From contig NZ_JBDZDN010000001.1 of NCBI RefSeq assembly GCF_040049215.1, positions 806,001-870,000 on the forward strand: a stretch of DNA of 64,000 nucleotides. The letters run 5' to 3'. Source of the stretch: Mesorhizobium_K sp040049215 (GTDB lineage: Bacteria; Pseudomonadota; Alphaproteobacteria; Rhizobiales; Rhizobiaceae). The notes below the pieces were generated by a model. That model saw only the letters and a program-made list of their open reading frames with translations, had not been told where the DNA came from and did not search any database. The translations under genes were made by a program, and so were the position numbers. Below, in pieces: positions 1-8,210 of this stretch (position 1 is its first letter; each line of letters begins with the position of its first letter).

Positions 1-1016
1 CCGAACTTCGCCGCGACGAGAACGCCAAACGCTGCGGCAATGAGTAGCGGCGCGGCAAGCACCGGCGTCGGCGGAAAGACAGCGAGCATCGCCAGCATGA
101 AAAACAGTCCGGCGAGCAGCAGATTGTAGCCTATGACCCACTTCAGCAGCCGATGCGACACGTAGCAATAGGCAAGCACCGGCTTTCGCCATATCTGCGG
201 CCAGATCAGCCGGTGGACGTTGAAGGCCTGGCAGGCGATTCGTATCTTGCGGCGAAATTCGTCATAGGTGTTCGTAGCCGACTTCTCGAAGGCCAGGGCG
301 TCCGGCGCCCGTACCACGCGCATGCCGTCGATCAGGATCTTCATCGACACGTAGAAGTCGTCGATGATGTCGTCCGGAACCACATGATGGGCCGATCGCC
401 TGATCGCAAACAGCGAACCGTCGGCGCCGACGACGCTGAAGGCGTCGCTCTCCAGCTGCTTGATCGCCTCCTCGATGCGCCAGTAGAGCGAACCCGAACT
501 GCTCATCGCGCTCTCGTCCGGATTGGAATAGACGAGATGGCCGCAGACGCAGCCGACCGACGGGTCGGAGAACCACGGCGCAAGCCGGCGCAGCACGTGG
601 CTGTCGAGTTCGACATTCGCATCGGTGAACACCACGACGTCGGCCGTGCACCTGTCGACGAGCGCGTTCATGCCATACGACTTGCCGCGCCTGACCTCCG
701 CGGCAACGATGTTGATCCGGTCCTTGAACGGTTCGAGTCGCTCCACCGTCCTGTCCGAAGCGCCGTCGACATAGATGAACAGCTCGCATTGAGGGGCGGT
801 CTGCGCAACGGCGATCATATTGCGTGCCTTGTCGGCGATGGTGCGCTCTTCGTTGTAGGCGCAGACGCAGATCGCAAACGAGGGCAGCGGTCCTTGGACG
901 GCCGGCGCCGGACGCCGCCGCCGGAACAGCATCAGCGAAAGCGGATAAGTCACAAAAGGATGGATGCTGAGCAACAGAAAGACGGCACTCAGGCCGATGC
1001 ATACCCAAAACGTCAC
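1..1016 (-). CDS. Family-2 glycosyltransferase, 3' end beyond the left edge
   Basis: This is an inner-membrane glycosyltransferase that probably adds a sugar to the lipid-linked EPS repeat unit. The frame reads from a GTG at 1014-1016 without a stop to the window edge, at least 338 residues. A stop lies eight codons upstream, so GTG is the natural start, and it aligns with the start of the paralogue at 22070-23209. Visible are an N-terminal membrane segment, VCAYNEE at the start of the GT-A fold, a TDANVELD acidic motif, GADGSLFAIRR, and C-terminal hydrophobic segments. The donor and acceptor sugars cannot be read from the sequence. Antisense ORFs over this stretch are shadows. Confidence 0.88.
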   Translation of the reverse strand, partial: MTFWVCIGLSAVFLLLSIHPFVTYPLSLMLFRRRRPAPAVQGPLPSFAICVCAYNEERTIADKARNMIAVAQTAPQCELFIYVDGASDRTVERLEPFKDRINIVAAEVRRGKSYGMNALVDRCTADVVVFTDANVELDSHVLRRLAPWFSDPSVGCVCGHLVYSNPDESAMSSSGSLYWRIEEAIKQLESDAFSVVGADGSLFAIRRSAHHVVPDDIIDDFYVSMKILIDGMRVVRAPDALAFEKSATNTYDEFRRKIRIACQAFNVHRLIWPQIWRKPVLAYCYVSHRLLKWVIGYNLLLAGLFFMLAMLAVFPPTPVLAAPLLIAAAFGVLVAAKF

Positions 1017-1603
1017 GGTGCGGGCACCCTCACAAAATCACCCTCCCCGCCCCGTCACGCAAAATCCTAAAACCGACCCATTGCGGGCTGAAAGCACCGC
1101 CGCGGCAGGCATGCCGGCCTTCTCGCATGGACAGACTATTGCGCCAACAGGACACGTCACACTCCGCTCGAAGCGCTGCGCGTCAGCCCGTGCAAGACCT
1201 GCCAAAACCCGTGCAGGCGGGATACCGCTGCCGCTAATGGGCCGCGAAACCGGCCTATTGTCAACGCTGGTCATGGCGACCCCACGCCAGTTAATCTCCC
1301 GGCCCTGTACAGGTTAAACGGGCTCAACAGCCAGCGAACCCTCCGAAAAGTCCCGGAGAATCGGGCTGAATCGAAATCCCGAACGGGATAGGCCGGCCCG
1401 CGGCAAGAACGGATTGCGCTGCGACATTTTGGGCGCGACACAAAAAAACCCAACTACGGTCATTCCGCCGACGCATTGCGTTCGCTATTCTTTCCGCGCT
1501 GGACTTTGCACTTTGGGACGGGTGGGACTGCACCGGCGCCGGTTCTGCCTGCGCTAACCGTCAACCGGAACGGCTCTACCGTTCAGGCCAAAGAAGCGAG
1601 ACC
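1017..1603. other. Intergenic region between divergent GT and GH16 genes
   Basis: This 587-base stretch has no convincing gene. It must hold the promoters of the divergent glycosyltransferase (leftward) and RTX-GH16 (rightward) genes. The only structured element I see is the 11-bp palindrome at 1471-1481, a degenerate match to the EPS-cluster palindrome. Short ORFs here lack coding character. Confidence 0.6.
1471..1481. promoter_or_regulatory. Degenerate EPS-cluster palindrome upstream of GH16
   Basis: ACGCATTGCGT is a perfect 11-bp palindrome around a central T, 123 bp before the GH16 start. It keeps the GCA-T-TGC core of the TGCA-N-TGCA sites found at other promoters of the locus but differs at both outer bases. 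It is the weakest member of the set. Confidence 0.3.
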
Positions 1604-4603
1604 ATGGCAACAACCTCCGCAAGACAAGCTTTTTCCGCGTCGCCGAATTTCGTCTTCGGATCGAGCGCAGCCGATACGCTCACGGGAACCACCAGTTCCG
1701 ACATCATCTACGGACGCGCCGGTAACGACATCGTTTCGGGCGGGCTCGACGTCGACATGTTCGTCCTGCGCCGGGGGGAGGGCTCCGATACGATAACGGA
1801 CTTTCAGGCCGGATTTGGCGGCGACGTCCTTCGCCTTCAAAACTACGGATTCAGCGACTTTTCGTCCTTCAGGAACGCATCCGTGCAGACCGGCGCCGAC
1901 GTCACGGTGACGCTGGCGAGCGGCGAGACGCTGACGTTGCGCAATGTCGACCGCGACGCGCTGCGGCCGGAGAACCTCGAACTCGACCGGCCGCTTCCAG
2001 CGTCGGGCGCGCCGGCGACCTGGAGTTCAACGGAGGTCGAAGGCAGCACGCTTGCCGGCACTGCCGGAAACGATCAACTGGCGGCCAGCGTTGCCGACGT
2101 CACGCTCGTCGGCGGGCTCGGCGACGACAACTACGTCGTATGGGATCATACCAATGTCGTGGTCGAAGACGCGGATGGCGCCATCGACACGATCGCCACC
2201 TATGGCGCGCATGGGTACTCGCTCGCCACCTCCCCCCACGTTGAAAATCTCACTTTGCACGGCGGTTTCGCCGCATCGGCGCGCGGCAACGACCTGCGCA
2301 ACGTCGTCACCGGCAACGATGGAAACAATCTGATTGACGGCGGTGCTGCGGACGATGTCCTGATCGGCGGCGCCGGCCGCGATACTTTCGTGATACGCCA
2401 GGGCGAGGGGTCCGACGTCGTGATGGATTTCCAGACCGGACAACGGGGCGACACCGTCGCGCTCGCCGGCTTCGGATTCGAGAATTTCGCGGACGTCGCC
2501 GCTTCCCTGCAACAGGTCGGCTCCGACACGATCCTCGACCTCGGAGACGGCTCGATCCTGAGCTTCCGCAACAGCCAAGCGACTGCCTTCTCAGCAAACA
2601 ATTTTTCGCTCGGCGTCGATACCGCCTCTCTCGTACAGACGTTTAACGACGATTTCAGCGACTTTGACCGCTTCTCGGACGGCAGCGGAACATGGCGCAC
2701 CCGCTTCGAGTGGTGGGGCGACGGCGCCTTCACCTTGCCGCAGAACGGCGAGCAGCAGATCTATGTGGACACCGACTTCCGCGGCCTGACCAACACCGAG
2801 CAGGACGGGCCCTTGGGCTATAATCCGTTTTCGGTCGTTGACGGCCAGCTTGTCATTACGGCCGAGCCGATCGCCGAACCCAGCGCCGCCACCAAGCAAT
2901 ATGAATTCACCTCGGGCATGATCTCGACGCAGTCGTCCTTCTGGCAGACCTATGGCTATTTCGAGATGACCGCGGAGCTTCCAGCCGGCGCAGGCGCCTG
3001 GCCGGCCTTCTGGATGCTCCCGGTCGACAACAGCTGGCCGCCGGAACTCGATATCCTCGAGGCGTTTGGAGACCAGCCCAATCAGGTCCATTCCGCCGTG
3101 ATCGGCTCGGGGGGAACGAGCGATGCGTGGTCCCAGGTGGACACCTCCGGCGAGTCGCACACCTACGGCATGCAGTGGACGCCGTACGAGATCACCTTCT
3201 ATGTCGACGGCGTAGAGACGATGTCGACGCCGACCACCACCGAACTGCACAGCCCGATGTACATGATCGCCAACCTAGCAATCGGCGGCCCCTGGGCCGG
3301 CAATGCCGATCCCTCGCTGGTGGCGCAGCTCAAGATAGATCAGATCACCGCCTACCAGCTGCCCGAATACACGCTCGAGCAATACACGCTGCGCGAGACC
3401 GGCGCGAACACCCGCTATTTCCAGGGCACCAACGGCGACGATACGCTGCAGGGAAGCGCCGGCAACGATATCCTCAACGGCCGTCTCGGCACCGATACGC
3501 TGACCGGCGGTCTGGGCGACGATTCCTATACGGTCAACAGCACCGGGACACGAGTTGTCGAGGCATTCGATTCCGGCATCGACGAGGTCCGTTCCTCGAT
3601 GAGCTTCAGCCTGCCCAACTATGTCGAGAACCTCTATCTCGTCGGCAACAGCGGTCCGAAGGACGCCACCGGCAACGCGCTGCCCAACATCATCGTCGGC
3701 AACGGCGGCGTGAACGTCATCACGGGCGGACTGGGCAACGACATACTGACCGGCGGGGCCGGCGCCGACACCTTCGTCTTCGAGCGCGGCGACGGCTCAG
3801 ACATCATCACCGACTTCCAGGCCGGGACCGGCGGCGGCGACGTCGTGCGCCTCGACGACCACGGCTTTTCCACTTTCGAGGAAGTCCAGGCCGCGATGAC
3901 ACAGGTCGGCGGCGACACGCATCTTGCGCTGAGCAGCTTCGAGACCCTAGTATTCCGCAACACGCAGGTCTCCGGCTTTGCCGAGGGCGACTTCCTGCTC
4001 CCCGACACTCCGCCTGAGAGCCAGGCCTGGATCCGCGCCAATATCGGCACCACCGCCGCCGACACCATGCTCGGCAGCGCATCGAACGAGCGGTTCGAAG
4101 GCAAGGGCAATGCGGACATCTTTTCCGGCGGCATCGGCGACGACACCTATCTCGTCGACAATGTCGACCAGCAGGTCATCGAGCGGGTTCGCGAAGGGAT
4201 CGACACGGTCGAGGCTTATATCTCGTACGCCCTGCCCGACAATGTCGAGAACCTCGAACTCCTCTCGCTGGGAACCAGCGGAACCGGAAACAATCTCGCC
4301 AACCGCATCACCGGTTCGGCCGGCGACGACGTGTTGAACGGCAAGGGCGGCGACGATTACCTCGTCGGCGGCGTGGGCAGCGACGTGTTCGTGTTCGAAC
4401 ACGGCAACGGGTCAGACACGGTTGCCGATTTCCGCGGCAGCGAGTCCGAAGAGGGAGACAGCCTGCGCTTCGTGGGCTACGGCGCCGGCGCATACCTGTC
4501 GAACGTCGGAGACGATTGGACGATCCATTATTCCGGAGGCGAGGCGACGTTCCATCTTGCCGGTGTCACATCGCTTTCCCAGTCCGATTACGTCTTCGCC
4601 TGA
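1604..4603 (+). CDS. Secreted GH16 beta-glycanase flanked by RTX calcium-binding modules
   Basis: This 999-residue protein is probably an extracellular EPS depolymerase of the ExsH/PlyA kind, which trims nascent EPS. The GH16 domain spans about residues 348-593. Its signature ELDILE places the nucleophile at E481, the assisting acid at D483 and the acid/base at E486. Hemolysin-type repeats of the GGxGxDxhx kind lie on both sides, at about 27-70, 230-280, 605-640, 695-745, 825-860 and 905-950. There is no N-terminal signal peptide and the protein ends in DYVFA, as expected for type I secretion; the PrsDE pair at 24984-28060 is the likely exporter. ExsH-type enzymes are roughly half this length and carry repeats on one side only. 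Confidence 0.93.
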   Translation: MATTSARQAFSASPNFVFGSSAADTLTGTTSSDIIYGRAGNDIVSGGLDVDMFVLRRGEGSDTITDFQAGFGGDVLRLQNYGFSDFSSFRNASVQTGADVTVTLASGETLTLRNVDRDALRPENLELDRPLPASGAPATWSSTEVEGSTLAGTAGNDQLAASVADVTLVGGLGDDNYVVWDHTNVVVEDADGAIDTIATYGAHGYSLATSPHVENLTLHGGFAASARGNDLRNVVTGNDGNNLIDGGAADDVLIGGAGRDTFVIRQGEGSDVVMDFQTGQRGDTVALAGFGFENFADVAASLQQVGSDTILDLGDGSILSFRNSQATAFSANNFSLGVDTASLVQTFNDDFSDFDRFSDGSGTWRTRFEWWGDGAFTLPQNGEQQIYVDTDFRGLTNTEQDGPLGYNPFSVVDGQLVITAEPIAEPSAATKQYEFTSGMISTQSSFWQTYGYFEMTAELPAGAGAWPAFWMLPVDNSWPPELDILEAFGDQPNQVHSAVIGSGGTSDAWSQVDTSGESHTYGMQWTPYEITFYVDGVETMSTPTTTELHSPMYMIANLAIGGPWAGNADPSLVAQLKIDQITAYQLPEYTLEQYTLRETGANTRYFQGTNGDDTLQGSAGNDILNGRLGTDTLTGGLGDDSYTVNSTGTRVVEAFDSGIDEVRSSMSFSLPNYVENLYLVGNSGPKDATGNALPNIIVGNGGVNVITGGLGNDILTGGAGADTFVFERGDGSDIITDFQAGTGGGDVVRLDDHGFSTFEEVQAAMTQVGGDTHLALSSFETLVFRNTQVSGFAEGDFLLPDTPPESQAWIRANIGTTAADTMLGSASNERFEGKGNADIFSGGIGDDTYLVDNVDQQVIERVREGIDTVEAYISYALPDNVENLELLSLGTSGTGNNLANRITGSAGDDVLNGKGGDDYLVGGVGSDVFVFEHGNGSDTVADFRGSESEEGDSLRFVGYGAGAYLSNVGDDWTIHYSGGEATFHLAGVTSLSQSDYVFA

Positions 4604-4788
4604 TTCTGCCCAGCTTTGCGCATTTCACATGCGCAGGAGACCGGTCTTTTGCGGGCGCGGCCCCGGCCGGGTCTGGCCATGCCGTTTCGCGGCTGCAATT
4701 GAGGAGAATGCTCCACGGGAAAATGGCATGGCCAGTCATGCAAAAGCTCGACATTCCGTGGCTCAGCGCGGCCGCAGCAAAGATTTCG

Positions 4789-4799
4789 TTGCACTGCAA
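4789..4799. promoter_or_regulatory. EPS-cluster palindrome, copy 1 before exoY
   Basis: TTGCACTGCAA is a perfect 11-bp palindrome with the core TGCA-C-TGCA. It lies 312 bp before exoY and 186 bp after the GH16 stop. It is one of seven exact cores in the first 30.1 kb. Confidence 0.6.
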
Positions 4800-4858
4800 T
4801 ATTTTGTCATCTATTGCAGGATCATGTATAAAATTCTATATCTTTAGCAATTAGGAGT

Positions 4859-4886
4859 TTGACTTCTTTCGGTTGCATTGTAATAC
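4859..4886 (+). promoter_or_regulatory. Candidate exoY promoter with palindrome in the spacer
   Basis: TTGACT (4859-4864) and TAATAC (4881-4886) are separated by 16 bases and resemble sigma-70 -35 and -10 elements. The palindrome TTGCATTGTAA (4873-4883, one mismatch from perfect) sits between them and overlaps the -10 box, which suits a repressor site. The promoter call is inference; the start site is unknown. Confidence 0.35.
4873..4883. promoter_or_regulatory. EPS-cluster palindrome, copy 2 before exoY
   Basis: TTGCATTGTAA differs by one base from a perfect palindrome. It lies 84 bp from copy 1, close to eight helical turns, and 228 bp before exoY. Confidence 0.5.
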
Positions 4887-5110
4887 ATATAAATACATCG
4901 TGATTGCTGCGCCGCAACATGGCAGTTTAAAAGTTAGTATATTTATCTTATATTTTACGCCAGTCGTCGTCATTACCGAAATGAGTCGTGATCGAAGGCT
5001 GAAAAATACCCACTTGATCCCGAATGCGATCGATGGTTTAAATTTAGTGTTCGCGAATAGGGGCGCTTTCGGGGTGGTTCGCGTGCAGACAGCGTTGATG
5101 GAGACGTCTG

Positions 5111-5803
5111 ATGCTAGAAGCCGAAAGCTCCCTGGAGAATTCCCCAGGCTCTACAATTGAGATCGTTGGCGTCGGATCGGCCAAATATGCGCCTGGCGGC
5201 GCTCTCAAAAGGGTCCTCGACATTGCCCTGGCGGCGACGGGCATAGCGGTTCTTTGGCCGCTTATGCTCATGGTCATTCTGGCCATTCGCCACACCGATC
5301 CGGGACCGGCCATTTTCGGCCACGAGCGGATCGGCTTGAATGGCCGCCGCTTCAAGTGCCTGAAGTTCAGGTCGATGATCATCAATTCGGATGCCGCGTT
5401 GCGCAACCTGCTCGAGCGGGACCCTGCGGCGGCAGCCGAATGGGCCCAGTCCCAGAAGCTGAAGAACGATCCGCGCGTCACCAAGCTCGGAAAGATCCTC
5501 AGGGAGACCAGCCTTGATGAACTGCCGCAACTCTGGAACGTCTTGAAGGGCGACATGAGCATCGTGGGGCCGCGGCCGATCGTCTCGGCCGAGGTGCGCC
5601 GCTATGGCAACAGCTTCAAGGCCTACGCGGCCACGAAGCCCGGCATCACCGGCCTTTGGCAGGTCACCGGGCGCAGCGATTGCAGCTATGACGAGCGCGT
5701 ATCTCTCGACGTCGCCTACGTGGAAAATTGGTCCATCCTGCGCGACATCTGGATCATCGCCAAGACGGTGGTCGTCGTGTTCGGGCGCAAGGGCAGCTAT
5801 TGA
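5111..5803 (+). CDS. exoY: ExoY-type undecaprenyl-phosphate hexose-1-phosphate transferase
   Basis: This enzyme primes EPS synthesis by moving a hexose-1-phosphate from UDP-sugar to undecaprenyl phosphate at the inner membrane; ExoY of Sinorhizobium uses galactose. The 230-residue protein has one hydrophobic re-entrant segment (about 37-59), the DPGP and KFRSM motifs (63-66 and 85-89) and the catalytic Asp-Glu dyad D136-E137 in TSLDELPQ, followed by GDMSIVGPRP. This is the short monotopic form, with no N-terminal membrane domain. The start is supported by GGAGA eight bases upstream. It is transcribed alone behind a region with two EPS palindromes. Confidence 0.94.
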   Translation: MLEAESSLENSPGSTIEIVGVGSAKYAPGGALKRVLDIALAATGIAVLWPLMLMVILAIRHTDPGPAIFGHERIGLNGRRFKCLKFRSMIINSDAALRNLLERDPAAAAEWAQSQKLKNDPRVTKLGKILRETSLDELPQLWNVLKGDMSIVGPRPIVSAEVRRYGNSFKAYAATKPGITGLWQVTGRSDCSYDERVSLDVAYVENWSILRDIWIIAKTVVVVFGRKGSY

Positions 5804-5819
5804 CGGCAAGCGGACGGCC

Positions 5820-6131
5820 TTATGGCTCCTCGCGGATCTGCGGCTTCCTCGGGAAGCCGGGCCTAGCTTCCCGGACATCGGTCTGCTCGGCAGCCGGCTT
5901 TGTGTCCTGCATTCTTCCGAGAACAAGCATCGTGACGAAATACACGGCCTCAATCACGAGCAGCGGGATCAGAATGGCTCCCAGAATCGACAGGCCACCG
6001 CCTTCGCTGACGGCAAACGCGCCGACAACGGCCGGAACCAACGCGATAATGCCGACGGCAATCGCCGAGAGCCGTATCAGCCCGCAACCAATGCCGATGG
6101 CGATATATAGCAATACGACAATGCCGGTCAT
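5820..6131 (-). CDS. Small inner-membrane protein next to exoY
   Basis: This 103-residue protein is not one I recognise. About residues 2-72 are hydrophobic and could form three membrane segments; the last 30 residues are polar and charged with several prolines. The ATG is preceded by GGAAGGGG at good spacing, which supports a real gene. It converges on exoY. In other rhizobia a small membrane inhibitor, ExoX, lies beside exoY and limits EPS synthesis. Size and position are similar, but I see no sequence match to ExoX, so this is only a positional analogy. Confidence 0.65.
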   Translation of the reverse strand: MTGIVVLLYIAIGIGCGLIRLSAIAVGIIALVPAVVGAFAVSEGGGLSILGAILIPLLVIEAVYFVTMLVLGRMQDTKPAAEQTDVREARPGFPRKPQIREEP

Positions 6132-6318
6132 CGGTGCCCCTTCCGTTGAACCGAGCGATACCTACCGACGATTAACTTTCGCCGAAGCAATGTCGCCTGA
6201 TGCCAAGCGATGCCCGTGTTCGTAGCAGTCGAGGCAAGAAAAGCCAAGAATTTAGTCGATATCGTTAATTGAAGGCTGACGTCCGCCTCAAGATCATGCG
6301 GACCCAAGGGAACCACCA

Positions 6319-7245
6319 ATGATAGTACGCACGTCGCCCGAAAGCGGTCTCAGCGCGCCCTTGTTTTCCATCGTCATGGTCACGTTTGCGCGCGATCATC
6401 TCGTTCCGGAAACCATCGCGCAGGCGGCCAGGGTGGCCGGGCCCCGACTCGATGAGGTCGAGTTCCTGCTTGTGGACAACAACGCGGACGAGCTCGACCG
6501 CTCGTCTTTCCTGGCCCCTTTCTCGCGCTGGCAATATGTGAAGCTCGGCTACAACAAGGGCGTTTCGGCGCGCAACGACGGGGCGATTGCGGCGCGCGGC
6601 TCCTATATGATCTTCGTCGACGATGATGCCTTCCTCAACCCGGAGGGCGTGCTTGATCGCTACGAGGCCGCCTTCGCGGCCAATCCGAACGTCGCCATCG
6701 TCACGGCGCGGCACATCGACCATGCGACCGGCGATACGCCGCGCGCGTCCTTTCCCCATACCGACAAATCGCTGCCGAAGGACCGGCCCTTCAAGACCTT
6801 CCGCTTCCAGGGCAACGGCTTCGCCATGCGCCGCGGCGCATTCGACAGGATCGGGCCGATGTCTGAGGATTTTTTCTATGGTTTGGAGGAGATCGACTAC
6901 GCCTATCGCGTCGTCGACGCCGGCTACGAGATCTACTACGAGCCCGGCTGTTGGGTGGTCGAGCACAACGACCCCGGTGGCCGCAAGCCCAGGAAAGAAG
7001 TCGAAGAGATGCGGCTGACGAACAAGCTGATCATCTCGTTCAAATACCTTCCGGCGATCTACCTGCCGCTCAACTTCGTGCTGTTCTCGGCCTATGTATT
7101 CTATCTCAACCGCGGCCAGGTGAACGTCTTCCGCTCCTTCGGCAGTTTCCTGAAATGGGCGCGTGAGCATCCGGGCCGCCGCAAGCCGATCGGCAAGCCG
7201 GCCATCGCCTACATCGAAAGCTGCGGCGGCGCCGTGTGGAAATGA
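6319..7245 (+). CDS. Family-2 glycosyltransferase (GT-A)
   Basis: This 308-residue glycosyltransferase probably acts on the cytoplasmic face during repeat-unit assembly. It has the GT-A start SIVMVTFARD, an NKGVSARNDG segment, the nucleotide-sugar DXD motif in FVDDDAF, and FYGLEEIDYAYR near the acceptor site, as in rhamnosyl- and galactosyltransferases of this family. Only one hydrophobic stretch is seen, near the C-terminus (about residues 245-265). AAGGGA precedes the ATG. Its stop overlaps the start of the GH26-like gene as ATGA, so the two are translationally coupled. Confidence 0.88.
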   Translation: MIVRTSPESGLSAPLFSIVMVTFARDHLVPETIAQAARVAGPRLDEVEFLLVDNNADELDRSSFLAPFSRWQYVKLGYNKGVSARNDGAIAARGSYMIFVDDDAFLNPEGVLDRYEAAFAANPNVAIVTARHIDHATGDTPRASFPHTDKSLPKDRPFKTFRFQGNGFAMRRGAFDRIGPMSEDFFYGLEEIDYAYRVVDAGYEIYYEPGCWVVEHNDPGGRKPRKEVEEMRLTNKLIISFKYLPAIYLPLNFVLFSAYVFYLNRGQVNVFRSFGSFLKWAREHPGRRKPIGKPAIAYIESCGGAVWK

Positions 7246-8204
7246 GCGGCCGCTCCGCCGGTCTGCTTCAGCACGTCGCCGGCGCGGCGGCGCTCATGCT
7301 CGTGCCGCTAGCTGCTTCGTCGGCCGAAGCGACCGAGATCGGCGCCTATCGCGGCCCGGGCTGCGACGGGCGAAAGCAGATGCACGTCTTCGAGGATTTT
7401 GTCGGCCGAAAGGCTGAGCGCACCGTGGACGCGCTCAACCAGGAGAGCTGGGCCGAGTTGAAGTCGAGCATTCCGTGGATCGCCAAATGCTGGGGCGGCT
7501 CCGACATCGAACTCACCTTGTCGGTGCCGATGCTGCCCAAGGACGGCAGCGGCACGCTGGCCGAGGGTGCTGCCGGCGCCTATGACGCGGTCTTCGTCGC
7601 CACCGCGCGTGCTCTGATTCAGAACTATCTCGCCGACGCCGTCCTCCGGATCGGCTGGGAGTTCAATGGCGACTGGATGCCGTGGACCGCGATGCACGAT
7701 CCGGAAAGCTACAAGGATTATTTCCGCCACATCGTCGCCATCATGCGCGCTGCGCCGGGACAGAATTTCCGCTTCGAGTGGTGCCCCAACCACGGTCGCA
7801 AGGCGATGGATCCGACCGATGCCTATCCCGGCGACGATGTCGTGGACATCATCGGTATGGATGTCTACGCCGAAACCTGGGATGCTTCCACCCGCGATCC
7901 CGAAAGGCGCTTTGCGTATTTTCTCGACCAGCCCTTCGGGCTGAAATGGCACCGCGACTTCGCCAAGCAGCGCGGCAAGCCGATATCCTACCCCGAATGG
8001 GGCGTCGGCACACGCCCGGACGGACACGGTGTCGGCGACGATCCGGTCTTCATCGAAGGCATGGCCGACTGGTTCGAGGAAGTGGAGCCGCTCTACCAGA
8101 GCTACTGGGACGTGCAGGCGTCGGACTACAACGCGCAGATGTCGAACGGACAGTTCCCGCAAGCGTCCGCGATGTTCAAGCGGCGTTTCGGCTCCGTGGA
8201 TTGA
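7242..8204 (+). CDS. GH26-like secreted glycoside hydrolase
   Basis: This is probably a periplasmic or secreted beta-mannanase/glucanase-like hydrolase of about 320 residues. A signal peptide covers about residues 1-30 with a likely cut after SSAEA. The acid/base is likely E140 in RIGWEFNGDW, and the nucleophile likely E252 in SYPEWG; both fit GH26 motifs. ATG at 7242 overlaps the previous stop (ATGA); a GTG two codons earlier (7236) is possible. Coupling with a glycosyltransferase suggests it trims or proofreads the polymer. I cannot tell the substrate. Confidence 0.82.
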   Translation: MSGRSAGLLQHVAGAAALMLVPLAASSAEATEIGAYRGPGCDGRKQMHVFEDFVGRKAERTVDALNQESWAELKSSIPWIAKCWGGSDIELTLSVPMLPKDGSGTLAEGAAGAYDAVFVATARALIQNYLADAVLRIGWEFNGDWMPWTAMHDPESYKDYFRHIVAIMRAAPGQNFRFEWCPNHGRKAMDPTDAYPGDDVVDIIGMDVYAETWDASTRDPERRFAYFLDQPFGLKWHRDFAKQRGKPISYPEWGVGTRPDGHGVGDDPVFIEGMADWFEEVEPLYQSYWDVQASDYNAQMSNGQFPQASAMFKRRFGSVD

Positions 8205-8210
8205 CAGGCC

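Larger units (their letters stand above)
4604..5110. other. AT-rich intergenic region upstream of exoY
   Basis: This is 507 bases without a convincing gene. From about 4800 the sequence is clearly richer in A and T than its surroundings, as expected for a regulatory region. It contains two copies of the EPS palindrome (4789-4799 and 4873-4883) and a promoter-like TTGACT...TAATAC pair at 4859-4886. A small ORF running from 4873 into exoY is rejected. Confidence 0.6.

Noticed and set aside
153..1070. 305-codon open frame on the plus strand at the left edge
   Set aside because: The minus strand here encodes a glycosyltransferase with clear motifs and a paralogue at 22070; the plus frame has none.
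4617..4647. Possible terminator after the GH16 gene (TGCGCA repeats and AGACCGGTCTTTT)
   Set aside because: The first stem is only six bases with no T-run and the second has no room for a loop, so I do not call a terminator.
4873..5160. Small plus-strand ORF running into exoY
   Set aside because: It starts inside the palindrome, lacks a ribosome-binding site and overlaps the well-supported exoY start.
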